From contig NZ_CAAGHK010000049.1 in the NCBI RefSeq assembly GCF_900769625.1, positions 1 to 48,353 of the forward strand: DNA of 48,353 nucleotides. The letters run 5' to 3'. This DNA comes from an uncultured Clostridium sp. (GTDB lineage: Bacteria > Bacillota > Clostridia > Clostridiales > Clostridiaceae). Positions 7,606 through 15,378 of the stretch are shown piece by piece (within the stretch, counting starts at the first letter, position 1; each line of letters starts with the position of its first letter). The notes under the pieces were generated by a model that saw nothing but the letters and a program-made list of their open reading frames with translations, was not told the DNA's origin and did not search any database. Position numbers and translations under genes: made by a program.

Positions 7606-8004
7606 ATGGTTATGACAGATCCGATAGCAGATTTATTAACTCGTGTAAGAAATGCTAACTCTGTAAGACATGAAGTGGTAGAAGTACCTTCTTCAAATGT
7701 AAAGAAGGAAATTGCAAATATATTATTACAAGAGGGTTATATAAAAGAAATAAACGAATATAACGACGGTGTTGTTCCAATGTTGAGATTATCTCTTAAA
7801 TATGGAGCTAACAAAGAAAGAGTTATAACTGGTATAAAGAGAATTTCTAAACCAGGATTAAGAGTTTACTGTAAGAAAGACGAAGTACCAAAGGTTCTTA
7901 ATGGATTAGGTATTGCTGTTGTTTCTACTTCAAAAGGTATCATGGTTGATAGAGAAGCTAGAAAGAACGGTTTAGGTGGAGAAGTTATCTGCTACGTTTG
8001 GTAG
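7606..8004 (+). CDS. rpsH: 30S ribosomal protein S8
   Basis: 132 residues starting MVMTDPIADLLTRVRNAN. The AAAGGAGG fits the first ATG (8-nt gap) rather than the ATG two codons later. S8 binds helix 21 of 16S rRNA and represses the spc operon in E. coli; no matching leader was recognised here. A 69-nt AT-rich spacer follows. Confidence 0.98.
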   Translation: MVMTDPIADLLTRVRNANSVRHEVVEVPSSNVKKEIANILLQEGYIKEINEYNDGVVPMLRLSLKYGANKERVITGIKRISKPGLRVYCKKDEVPKVLNGLGIAVVSTSKGIMVDREARKNGLGGEVICYVW

Positions 8005-8073
8005 TATTTATATAAATTTTAACTAAATATAATTGTATGTAAAGCAATTTTAAATAATACAGGAGGTGCAATT

Positions 8074-8616
8074 ATGTCAAGAGTAGGTAGATTACCAATA
8101 GCTATTCCTGCTGATGTAACTGTTACTGTAACACCAGACAACGTTGTTACAGTTAAGGGACCAAAGGGTGAATTAGTTAAGACTATGCATAGCGATATAA
8201 GCATAGCTGTTGAAAACAATGAAGTAATTGTTACTAGACATAGTGAACAAAAAGAACATAGAGCTCTTCATGGTTTAACAAGAGCATTAATTAATAATAT
8301 GGTAATTGGAGTTAAAGAAGGTTACCAAAAGACTTTAGATTTAGTTGGTGTTGGTTATAGAGCTCAATTACAAGGTAAGAAACTTGTAATGAACCTTGGA
8401 TATTCACATCCAGTTGAAATAGAACCTATTGATGGAATCACTTTCGAAACTCCAGCTGCAACTAAAGTAGTTGTTAAGGGAATCGACAAAGAAAAAGTTG
8501 GATTCGCTGCAGCTGATATAAGAAAATGGAGAGTACCAGAACCATACAAGGGTAAAGGTATTAAATACGAAAATGAAGTTATCAGACGTAAAGAAGGTAA
8601 AACTGGTAAGAAATAA
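8074..8616 (+). CDS. rplF: 50S ribosomal protein L6
   Basis: 180 residues with the duplicated L6 fold; the second repeat ends in the conserved RKWRVPEPYKGKGIKYENE. L6 lies near the sarcin-ricin loop and L7/L12 stalk. The start follows CAGGAGGTG. Confidence 0.98.
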   Translation: MSRVGRLPIAIPADVTVTVTPDNVVTVKGPKGELVKTMHSDISIAVENNEVIVTRHSEQKEHRALHGLTRALINNMVIGVKEGYQKTLDLVGVGYRAQLQGKKLVMNLGYSHPVEIEPIDGITFETPAATKVVVKGIDKEKVGFAAADIRKWRVPEPYKGKGIKYENEVIRRKEGKTGKK

Positions 8617-8635
8617 TAGGAAGGAGTGACTCTAT

Positions 8636-8995
8636 ATGTTCAAAAAGGCAGACAAAAAAGCAAGCAGAGCAAAACGTCACCTTAGAGTTCGTAAGAAAGT
8701 TTCTGGTACTGCGGAAAGACCAAGACTTTCAGTATTCAAGAGTGAAAAGAATATATATGCACAAGTTATTGATGATATAAACGGTGTAACTTTAGTAGCT
8801 GCTTCAAGTTTAGACAAAGATTTCGCTGCTAAAGGTGGAAACAAAGAAGGTGCTAAACTTGTTGGAGAAACAGTTGCTAAAAGAGCTATAGAAAAAGGAA
8901 TTCAAGAAGTAGTATTCGACAGAGGTGGATACGTATATCACGGAAGAGTTCAAGAATTAGCAGAAGCAGCTAGAGAAGCAGGCTTAAAATTCTAA
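8636..8995 (+). CDS. rplR: 50S ribosomal protein L18
   Basis: 119 residues, basic N terminus and the conserved FDRGGYVYHGRVQELAEAAREAG end. L18 carries 5S rRNA into the ribosome together with L5. The start follows GGAAGGAG. Confidence 0.98.
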   Translation: MFKKADKKASRAKRHLRVRKKVSGTAERPRLSVFKSEKNIYAQVIDDINGVTLVAASSLDKDFAAKGGNKEGAKLVGETVAKRAIEKGIQEVVFDRGGYVYHGRVQELAEAAREAGLKF

Positions 8996-9014
8996 TTAAC
9001 GAGGAGGGAAATAA

Positions 9015-9512
9015 ATGAGAATCGATCCTAGTACACTAGACCTTAAAGAAAAGGTTGTTTTTATAAACAGAGTTACTAAGGTTGTTAAAGGTGGTAGAAA
9101 TTTCAGATTCAGCGCATTAGTTGTTGTCGGAGACGAAAACGGACACGTAGGCGTTGGAATGGGTAAATCTATCGAAATTCCAGAAGCAATCAAAAAAGGA
9201 ATAGAAGATGCTAAGAAGAACTTAGTAAATGTTTCAATAGTTGGAACAACTGTTCCTCATGAAATACACGGTGAATTCGGAACATCTGATGTTCTAATCA
9301 TGCCAGCTAAAGAAGGTACAGGAGTTATCGCTGGTGGTCCAGCAAGAGCTGTATTAGAATTAGCAGGATTAAAAGACGTAAGAGCTAAATCATTAGGTTC
9401 TAACAATCCAAACAACATGGTAAGAGCTACAATAAATGGATTAGCAAGTTTAAGAACAGCAGAAGATATTGCTAGATTAAGAGGCAAATCTGTAGAAGAA
9501 ATATTAGGTTAG
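9015..9512 (+). CDS. rpsE: 30S ribosomal protein S5
   Basis: 165 residues with the S5 N-terminal dsRBD-like domain (RVTKVVKGGRNFRFSALVVV) and C-terminal domain (GTGVIAGGPARAVLELAG). S5 helps form the mRNA entry site and decoding accuracy region. The start follows CGAGGAGGG. Its stop overlaps the SD of rpmD. Confidence 0.98.
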   Translation: MRIDPSTLDLKEKVVFINRVTKVVKGGRNFRFSALVVVGDENGHVGVGMGKSIEIPEAIKKGIEDAKKNLVNVSIVGTTVPHEIHGEFGTSDVLIMPAKEGTGVIAGGPARAVLELAGLKDVRAKSLGSNNPNNMVRATINGLASLRTAEDIARLRGKSVEEILG

Positions 9513-9525
9513 GAGGTTTTGCAGA

Positions 9526-9705
9526 ATGGCTAAAGTAAAAGTTACATTAGTTAAGAGCTTAATAGGTAGAAAGAAAGACCATATTGCTACTGCAAACGCT
9601 CTTGGACTTAGAAAAATAAGAAATACAGTTGAAGTTGAAGCTAACGAAGCTATCAATGGTATGATCAAAAAGATAGACTACTTATTAAAGGTAGAAGAAG
9701 TATAA
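9526..9705 (+). CDS. rpmD: 50S ribosomal protein L30
   Basis: A 59-residue frame, ATG at 9526, TAA at 9703-9705. It reads MAKVKVTLVKSLIGRKKDHI and continues with the L30-typical ANALGLRKIRNTVE. It lies between rpsE and rplO, the usual place for L30. The ATG follows TTAGGAGG, which overlaps the rpsE stop. Confidence 0.97.
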   Translation: MAKVKVTLVKSLIGRKKDHIATANALGLRKIRNTVEVEANEAINGMIKKIDYLLKVEEV

Positions 9706-9725
9706 TAACAAGGAGGTGCACTAGA

Positions 9726-10166
9726 ATGAAACTTCACGAATTAAAACCAGCAGCAGGTAGTAGAAAAGCACCTAAGAGAATCGGTAGAGGTACAGGTTCA
9801 GGATTAGGAAGAAACGCTGGTAAAGGTGAAAAGGGTCAAAACGCAAGATCAGGTGGTGGAGTAAGACCTGGTTTTGAAGGAGGTCAAATGCCTTTATACA
9901 GAAGACTACCTAAGAGAGGATTTACTAATCCTTTCAGTAAGGAATTCGTTTGTATCAACGTTGATAGATTAAACATCTTCGAAAATGGTACAGAAATCAC
10001 TCCAGAAGTTTTACTTGAAAGAAGAGTTGTAAGTAAAGTATTAGACGGAGTAAAGATTCTTGGAAACGGAACATTAGAAAAAAGCTTAACAGTTAAAGGA
10101 TGTAAGTTCTCTAAGTCTGCTATAGAAAAAATTGAAGCAGCTGGGGGAAAAGTTGAGGTGATGTAA
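9726..10166 (+). CDS. rplO: 50S ribosomal protein L15
   Basis: 146 residues with the glycine- and arginine-rich N terminus (RIGRGTGSGLGRNAGKGEKG) that threads into 23S rRNA, and the EGGQMPLYRRLPKRGF motif. L15 is a late assembly protein. The start follows CAAGGAGGTG. secY starts one base after the stop, so the two are probably translationally coupled. Confidence 0.98.
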   Translation: MKLHELKPAAGSRKAPKRIGRGTGSGLGRNAGKGEKGQNARSGGGVRPGFEGGQMPLYRRLPKRGFTNPFSKEFVCINVDRLNIFENGTEITPEVLLERRVVSKVLDGVKILGNGTLEKSLTVKGCKFSKSAIEKIEAAGGKVEVM

Positions 10167-10167
10167 C

Positions 10168-11454
10168 GTGCTTCAAACCCTACGTAATGCATTTAAAGTT
10201 CCTGAACTTAAGAAAAAAATCTTATGGACAATATTACTAGTTGCAGTTTTTAGGATGGGAAGTTATATTCCTGTTCCTGGAATCAACTCCGATTATCTTA
10301 AGAGTCTAAGTGATTCAGGTGGTCTATTAGGATTCTATGATATGATTTCCGGGGGTGCTTTTAGTAGATCTAGTATATTGGCACTAGGAGTTATGCCATA
10401 TATTAATGCATCGATAATAATTCAGTTATTAACAGTTGCTATTCCTCAACTTGAACAGCTTTCGAAAGAAGGCGAAACTGGAAGAAAGAAGATACAGAAC
10501 TTAACTCGTTATGTATCTCTTGCAATAGCCTTTGTTCTAGCTTATGGATCATTTGCTATGATTTCCAATAGTGGAGGAGCAGTTGGATTAAACACTATGA
10601 GTAAAGTTGTTGTAATTTTCTCATTAGTAGTAGGTACAACATTTTGTATGTGGCTGGGTGATCAGCTTACAGTTAAAGGTATAGGAAATGGAACATCAAT
10701 ATTGATCTTTATTAATATAATTTCAAGAGTTCCAACTACAATCGCTTCAATGATGACTCTTAAAGAGGCAGGAAGTGCAAGCATAGTAGAAATAGTATTA
10801 TTTGGAGTGTTTATTGTATTTTTATTAGCTGCAATATTATTTTTCTCACTATCAGAAAGAAGAATACCTGTACAATATGCAGGAAAATTCGGTGGTGGAA
10901 ATACTGCAATGGTAAAAGCACAGAATTCAAACATACCATTAAGTATTATTGGATCTGCAGTACTTGCGATTATATTCTCAATGTCAGTAATGGAATTTCC
11001 AAAGACAATAGCAACATTATTTGGTGGTGACAAAGAATGGGCAAAATGGATTTTAACTAATCCAACATGTGTATTCAACTCAAAGAGCTGGTCATATGCA
11101 GTAGTGTATGCAATTCTAACAGTTTTCTTTAACTGGTTCTATACTTTAATTACTTTCAAGCCAGACGAAATGGCTGAAAACTTACACAAATCTGCTGGAT
11201 TTGTGCCAGGAGTTAGACCTGGAGAAGAAACTGAAAGATATTTTGAAAATGTACTTAATAGATTATCATTCATAGGTGGTATATTAGCAGCAATACTTGC
11301 TATAACTCCAGTAATGATAGAAAATTATACAGCATTCCAGAATACAGCTTTTTCAGGAACTGCATTATTGATTGTTATCAATGTTGCATTAGATTTTACT
11401 AGACAGGTAGAATCACAAATGGTGGTAAGACACTATAAAGGATTTCTTAAATAG
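10168..11454 (+). CDS. secY: protein translocase subunit SecY
   Basis: 428 residues with about ten hydrophobic segments, the size of bacterial SecY, the channel of the Sec translocon. The plug/TM2 region and the cytoplasmic loops with SERRIPVQYAGK and FKPDEMAENLHKSAGFVPG (20 or fewer residues each) are recognisable. The start is GTG, served by TGAGGTG inside the end of rplO. The rplO-secY-adk order is the normal spc arrangement. Confidence 0.97.
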   Translation: MLQTLRNAFKVPELKKKILWTILLVAVFRMGSYIPVPGINSDYLKSLSDSGGLLGFYDMISGGAFSRSSILALGVMPYINASIIIQLLTVAIPQLEQLSKEGETGRKKIQNLTRYVSLAIAFVLAYGSFAMISNSGGAVGLNTMSKVVVIFSLVVGTTFCMWLGDQLTVKGIGNGTSILIFINIISRVPTTIASMMTLKEAGSASIVEIVLFGVFIVFLLAAILFFSLSERRIPVQYAGKFGGGNTAMVKAQNSNIPLSIIGSAVLAIIFSMSVMEFPKTIATLFGGDKEWAKWILTNPTCVFNSKSWSYAVVYAILTVFFNWFYTLITFKPDEMAENLHKSAGFVPGVRPGEETERYFENVLNRLSFIGGILAAILAITPVMIENYTAFQNTAFSGTALLIVINVALDFTRQVESQMVVRHYKGFLK

Positions 11455-11489
11455 ATAAAAAATAGATTTATAAATTGGAGATGAAGCCA

Positions 11490-12137
11490 GTGAAGATAGT
11501 ATTACTAGGTCCTCCTGGAGCAGGAAAGGGAACACAGGCTAAATCAATCAGTAATAAATATTCTATACCCCATATTTCTACAGGAGATATTTTTAGAAAG
11601 AACATTTCTGAAAACACTCCTTTAGGGGTAGAAGCGAAAAGTTACATGGATAACGGGCAATTAGTACCTGATGAAGTAACAATTAACATGGTTAAGGATA
11701 GACTTCAACAAGAAGATTGTAAAGCAGGATATTTATTAGATGGTTTTCCTAGAACTGTGGCTCAGGCTGAAGCTCTAAACAGTTTTCTTATCGAAAGAGG
11801 AGAACAATTAGATACTGCATTATTAATAAAAGTACCTAATGAATTCATCTTAGAAAGAATGACTGGAAGAAGAGTATGTCCATCATGTGGAGCAAGTTAT
11901 CACGTAAAATTTAATCCTCCAACAGTTGAAGGAAAATGTGATTTATGTGGAAGCGACGTTATACAGAGAAAAGACGATACAGTGGAAACTGTAAAGGAAA
12001 GACTTGATGTATACGAAAAAGAAACACAACCATTAATAGATTTTTATGGTAACAAACAATTGCTTTCAGAAGTAGATGGTACTAAAGCTATAAATGAAGT
12101 TTTCAGAGGAATATGCGAAATCTTGGGGAATAACTAA
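11490..12137 (+). CDS. adk: adenylate kinase
   Basis: 215 residues from GTG 11490, reading MKIVLLGPPGAGKGTQAKSI, with the P-loop GPPGAGKGT. Catalyses ATP + AMP to 2 ADP. The LID carries a CPSC...CDLC zinc site as in other Gram-positive long-form enzymes. The frame is open from TTG 11475, but GGAGATG (11477-11483) is correctly spaced only for GTG 11490, and that start matches the family. The stop overlaps map by one base. Confidence 0.95.
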   Translation: MKIVLLGPPGAGKGTQAKSISNKYSIPHISTGDIFRKNISENTPLGVEAKSYMDNGQLVPDEVTINMVKDRLQQEDCKAGYLLDGFPRTVAQAEALNSFLIERGEQLDTALLIKVPNEFILERMTGRRVCPSCGASYHVKFNPPTVEGKCDLCGSDVIQRKDDTVETVKERLDVYEKETQPLIDFYGNKQLLSEVDGTKAINEVFRGICEILGNN

Positions 12138-12886
12138 TGATTATTTATAAAAATAATGATGAGATAGCCCTAATGAGAAAAGCAGGCAAAATAGTAGGAG
12201 AAACATTGCTATTGCTCGAAAAAGAGGTAAAACCCGGTGTTACAACTGCCGAGTTAGATAAAATGGCAGAAGAATTTATAACTAAGCATGGAGCAAAACC
12301 TTCATTTAAAGGCTTATATGGTTTTCCTTCGTCACTATGTATTTCAGTCAATGAGCAAGTAATTCATGGATTCCCAGGAAGTTATGTTCTTAAAGAAGGA
12401 GATATTGTTAGTATCGACTGTGGAGCATGTATAAATGGATTTCATGGAGATGCAGCCAGAACATTTCCAGTAGGAACTGTTTCAGAAGAAGCTCAGAGAT
12501 TAATAGATATTACAAAAGAAAGTTTCTTTGAAGGTATAAAACATGCTAGAGTAGGAAATAGATTAAGTGATATATCTCATGAAATACAAAGCTACGTAGA
12601 AGCAGCAGGTTTCTCAGTTGTAAGAGACTTTGTAGGACACGGAATTGGACGTGATGTTCATGAAGATCCTAACGTGCCTAATTTTGGTAAATCCGGTAGA
12701 GGTCCAAAGCTAGCTGAGGGAATGGTATTAGCTATAGAACCTATGGTTAATGCAGGAACTCATAAGGTAAGAACGTTAAAAGATAGATGGACAGTTGTGA
12801 CAGCAGATAGTTGTTTATCAGCGCATTATGAAAATACAGTTGCAATTTTATCAGATGGACCTGAAATATTGACACTGATTAAGTAG
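12137..12886 (+). CDS. map: methionine aminopeptidase, type I
   Basis: 249 residues. Removes N-terminal Met from new proteins. The dinuclear metal ligands of the family are visible in order: SIDCGACINGFHGDAART (two Asp), GHGIGRDVHE (His), AIEPM (Glu) and the C-terminal ENTVAIL (Glu). The start overlaps the adk stop by one base; adk-map coupling is common in Firmicutes. Confidence 0.96.
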   Translation: MIIYKNNDEIALMRKAGKIVGETLLLLEKEVKPGVTTAELDKMAEEFITKHGAKPSFKGLYGFPSSLCISVNEQVIHGFPGSYVLKEGDIVSIDCGACINGFHGDAARTFPVGTVSEEAQRLIDITKESFFEGIKHARVGNRLSDISHEIQSYVEAAGFSVVRDFVGHGIGRDVHEDPNVPNFGKSGRGPKLAEGMVLAIEPMVNAGTHKVRTLKDRWTVVTADSCLSAHYENTVAILSDGPEILTLIK

Positions 12887-12900
12887 AAAAAAGAGTGTTG

Positions 12901-12952
12901 CTTAGTTATAAATTTGCATAATACCATTGTGGTAGTGTTAATTTATACTAAG
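12901..12952 (+). promoter_or_regulatory. long imperfect hairpin upstream of the KOW gene
   Basis: CTTAGT-T-ATAAATT (12901-12914) pairs with AATTTATACTAAG (12940-12952), 13 pairs with one bulged T. An apical TACCA-TTG-TGGTA hairpin lies inside (12922-12934). No T-run follows; the SD of the next gene (GAGGTG 12962) lies 10 nt beyond. It looks like a cis-acting mRNA structure rather than a terminator. Confidence 0.6.
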
Positions 12953-12973
12953 GTAATCATAGAGGTGAAAAAT

Positions 12974-13255
12974 TTGCAAAACAATGACTTGATTGGAAAA
13001 GTAGTACTTTCAAAAGCAGGAAGAGATATTAATCATTTATATGTTGTTGTTAGGCAGATAGATAATGATTATGTATTGCTTGCTAATGGGGATACAAAAT
13101 CAATAGATATGCCTAAGAAGAAAAAGATTAAACACTTAATTATTTTAGAAGATATAGATGAAGAATTATTATCATTGATAAGATTATGCGATAAGAGTAC
13201 AGATTTAAAGATTAAAAGATTCCTAAAAGTTAGAGGCATTGTTAAGGAGGGTTGA
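12974..13255 (+). CDS. KOW-domain RNA-binding protein (L14e-like)
   Basis: 93 residues from TTG 12974 (MQNNDLIGKVVLSKAGRD), served by GAGGTG 7 nt before. An upstream GTG-less extension has no ribosome-binding site. The N-terminal half is a KOW-type SH3 barrel (GKVVLSKAGRD...YVLLANGDTKSI), followed by a basic KKKKIKHL segment. Clostridia carry such a protein between map and infA; it resembles the archaeal/eukaryotic L14e class, and its exact role is not known to me. Ribosome or rRNA binding is the likely job, from domain and context. Confidence 0.85.
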   Translation: MQNNDLIGKVVLSKAGRDINHLYVVVRQIDNDYVLLANGDTKSIDMPKKKKIKHLIILEDIDEELLSLIRLCDKSTDLKIKRFLKVRGIVKEG

Positions 13256-13262
13256 TTACCTT

Positions 13263-13481
13263 ATGTCAAAAGATGATGTTATAGAAATGCAAGGTACAGT
13301 ACTAGAATCTTTACCAAATGCTATGTTCCAAGTTGAATTAGAAAGTGGGCATAAGATTTTAGCACATATATCAGGTAAATTAAGAATGAACTTCATAAGA
13401 ATTCTACCTGGTGATAAAGTTACAGTAGAACTTTCACCATATGATTTAACAAGAGGTAGAATTACTTGGAGAGCTAAATAG
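13263..13481 (+). CDS. infA: translation initiation factor IF-1
   Basis: 72 residues, exact IF-1 length, from ATG 13263 (MSKDDVIEMQGTVLESLPNA). It has the OB fold with KILAHISGKLRMNFIRILPGD and a DLTRGRITWR end. IF-1 blocks the A site during initiation. AAGGAGGG at 13243-13250 fixes the start; the frame is open further upstream without support. The KOW gene end overlaps the SD. Confidence 0.97.
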   Translation: MSKDDVIEMQGTVLESLPNAMFQVELESGHKILAHISGKLRMNFIRILPGDKVTVELSPYDLTRGRITWRAK

Positions 13482-13523
13482 GGTAGAATTACTTACTTAA
13501 TATCTACCACAAAAGTAATATGA

Positions 13524-13649
<126 letters not shown>

Positions 13650-13686
13650 CAATCACTTTAACAGTATTATTTTGTAATAAATGATA

Positions 13687-13715
13687 TTGACAATTCAGCA
13701 AAAGTCAAATATGAT
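13687..13715 (+). promoter_or_regulatory. sigma-A promoter of the rpsM-rplQ (alpha) operon
   Basis: A perfect TTGACA (13687-13692) and TATGAT (13710-13715) are 17 bases apart. The start would be near 13722, giving a leader of about 120 nt. The distal genes of the superoperon therefore have their own strong promoter in addition to read-through; no terminator was seen between rpmJ and this site. Confidence 0.85.
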
Positions 13716-13742
13716 TATATAGTCGTTTAATTAATCGAAAAT

Positions 13743-13785
13743 ATTTTAGGGCGGCTGACAATGGAATACTCTATTGGCCTAAAAT
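13743..13785 (+). promoter_or_regulatory. leader hairpin of the rpsM operon
   Basis: ATTTTAGG (13743-13750) pairs with CCTAAAAT (13778-13785). An apical stem CAATGG / CTATTG (13759-13764 with 13771-13776) closes an AATACT loop. The strands between are strongly asymmetric (8 nt GCGGCTGA against a single G). A stem with an asymmetric internal loop and no terminator is typical of a ribosomal-protein binding site. S4, whose gene is in the operon, is the obvious candidate from the E. coli alpha operon; this is inference. Confidence 0.6.
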
Positions 13786-13842
13786 TTTAATATAAATAAA
13801 ATAAAAATAACACATTTCAATCATCAGGAGGTGTAAATTTCA

Positions 13843-14211
13843 ATGGCAAGAATAGCAGGCGTTGACCTACCAAGAGAAAAAAGAGTTGAAATAGGTTTAA
13901 CTTATATCTATGGAGTAGGTTTATCAACTTCACAAAAAATCTTAGCTACTACAGGAATTAATCCAGATACAAGAATCAAGGATTTATCTGAAGAAGAAGT
14001 TAATGAAATCAGAACTTATATCAATAAGAACTTAACTGTTGAAGGTGACTTAAGAAGAGATGTTGCTTTAAACATTAAGAGATTAATCGAAATAGGATCA
14101 TACAGAGGAATTAGACATAGAAGAGGTCTTCCAGTAAGAGGACAAAAAACTAAGACTAATGCTAGAACAAGAAAAGGTCCTAAGAAGACAATCGCTAACA
14201 AGAAGAAATAG
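13843..14211 (+). CDS. rpsM: 30S ribosomal protein S13
   Basis: 122 residues beginning MARIAGVDLPREKRVEIGL, with the helix-two-turn-helix segment YRGIRHRRGLPVRGQKT and basic C-terminal tail reaching the P-site tRNA. The start follows CAGGAGGTG. It is the first gene after the internal promoter. Confidence 0.98.
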   Translation: MARIAGVDLPREKRVEIGLTYIYGVGLSTSQKILATTGINPDTRIKDLSEEEVNEIRTYINKNLTVEGDLRRDVALNIKRLIEIGSYRGIRHRRGLPVRGQKTKTNARTRKGPKKTIANKKK

Positions 14212-14226
14212 TAAGGAGGTAAGATA

Positions 14227-14622
14227 ATGGCAGCTCAAAAAGTCAAGAAGACTAGAAGAAGAAAAGAAAGAAAAAACGTTGAGCATGGTGCTGCGCACAT
14301 TAAGTCAACTTTTAACAATTCAATAGTTACTTTAACAGATGCAGTAGGTAATGCTTTATCATGGTCAAGTGCAGGTGCATTAGGATTCAGAGGATCAAGA
14401 AAGAGCACACCATTTGCAGCACAAATGGCAGCTGAAACTGCAGCTAAAGCAGCTATGGAGCACGGCTTAAAAAGTATAGAAGTTTATGTTAAAGGACCTG
14501 GTTCAGGAAGAGAAGCAGCTATCAGATCCTTACAAGCAGCAGGTTTAGAAGTAACATTAATCAAAGATGTTACTCCAATCCCACACAATGGTTGTAGACC
14601 ACCAAAGAGAAGAAGAGTCTAG
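14227..14622 (+). CDS. rpsK: 30S ribosomal protein S11
   Basis: 131 residues with SFNN-type segment TFNNSIVTLTD and the highly conserved end PHNGCRPPKRRRV. S11 lies on the 30S platform beside the Shine-Dalgarno helix. The start follows TAAGGAGG, 15 nt after rpsM. Confidence 0.98.
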   Translation: MAAQKVKKTRRRKERKNVEHGAAHIKSTFNNSIVTLTDAVGNALSWSSAGALGFRGSRKSTPFAAQMAAETAAKAAMEHGLKSIEVYVKGPGSGREAAIRSLQAAGLEVTLIKDVTPIPHNGCRPPKRRRV

Positions 14623-14649
14623 TCTAACCGTAATAGGAGGTGTAATTTA

Positions 14650-15270
14650 ATGGCAAGATATACTGGCGCTACATGTAGATTATGTAGAAGAGAAGGTATG
14701 AAACTTTTCCTTAAGGGTGATAGATGTTTCACTGACAAATGTGCATTTGTTAGAAGAAGCTACGCACCAGGACAACACGGAGCTAACAAAAAGAAGTTAT
14801 CTGGATATGGAGTTCAATTAAGAGAAAAGCAAAAAGCAAAAAGAATTTATGGCGTATTAGAAAGCCAATTTAGAGCATATTATGAAAAAGCTGAACACAT
14901 GAAAGGTATTTCAGGTGAAAACTTACTTAAATTACTAGAAATGAGACTTGATAACGTAGTTTACAGATTAGGTTACGGTGCATCAAGAAATGAAGCTAGA
15001 CAATTAGTTACTCATGGACATTTCTTAGTAAATGGTAAAAAAGTTGACATCTGTTCATATAGCGTGTCAGTTAATGATGTAATTACTGTATGCGAAAAGA
15101 GCAGAGGAACTGAAAAGTTCAAGACTTTCGCTGAAAACCCTAAAACTTTACCAGCTTGGTTAGAAGCAAACGTTGATAACTTTGAAGGAAAAGTTGTTGC
15201 AGTGCCATCAAGAGAAGAAATCGATGTGCCTGTTAACGAAACACTTATTGTTGAGTTATACAGTAAATAA
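14650..15270 (+). CDS. rpsD: 30S ribosomal protein S4, zinc-binding form
   Basis: 206 residues. The N terminus carries a four-cysteine zinc site (Cys9, 12, 26, 31), and the S4 RNA-binding domain follows (MRLDNVVYRLGYGASRNEAR). S4 nucleates 30S assembly and, in E. coli, represses the alpha operon and acts in rRNA antitermination. The ATG follows TAGGAGGTG. A 108-nt spacer without a clear promoter separates it from rpoA. Confidence 0.97.
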   Translation: MARYTGATCRLCRREGMKLFLKGDRCFTDKCAFVRRSYAPGQHGANKKKLSGYGVQLREKQKAKRIYGVLESQFRAYYEKAEHMKGISGENLLKLLEMRLDNVVYRLGYGASRNEARQLVTHGHFLVNGKKVDICSYSVSVNDVITVCEKSRGTEKFKTFAENPKTLPAWLEANVDNFEGKVVAVPSREEIDVPVNETLIVELYSK

Positions 15271-15378
15271 TATTAATATATTTGTTTTTATTAGAGAAAT
15301 TTATCACAATATATGCAAATATAGAATCAGTTGCCCTCATAATAAGGTTGCCATTTATAATATAGGGAGGGTTTGTCA

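Noticed and set aside
10662..11078. Minus-strand frame of 138 codons inside secY
   Set aside because: Shadow of the secY coding sequence with no start signal.
15331..15361. Promoter before rpoA (TTGCCC with TATAAT)
   Set aside because: The spacer is 19 bases and transcription would begin inside the rpoA ribosome-binding site.
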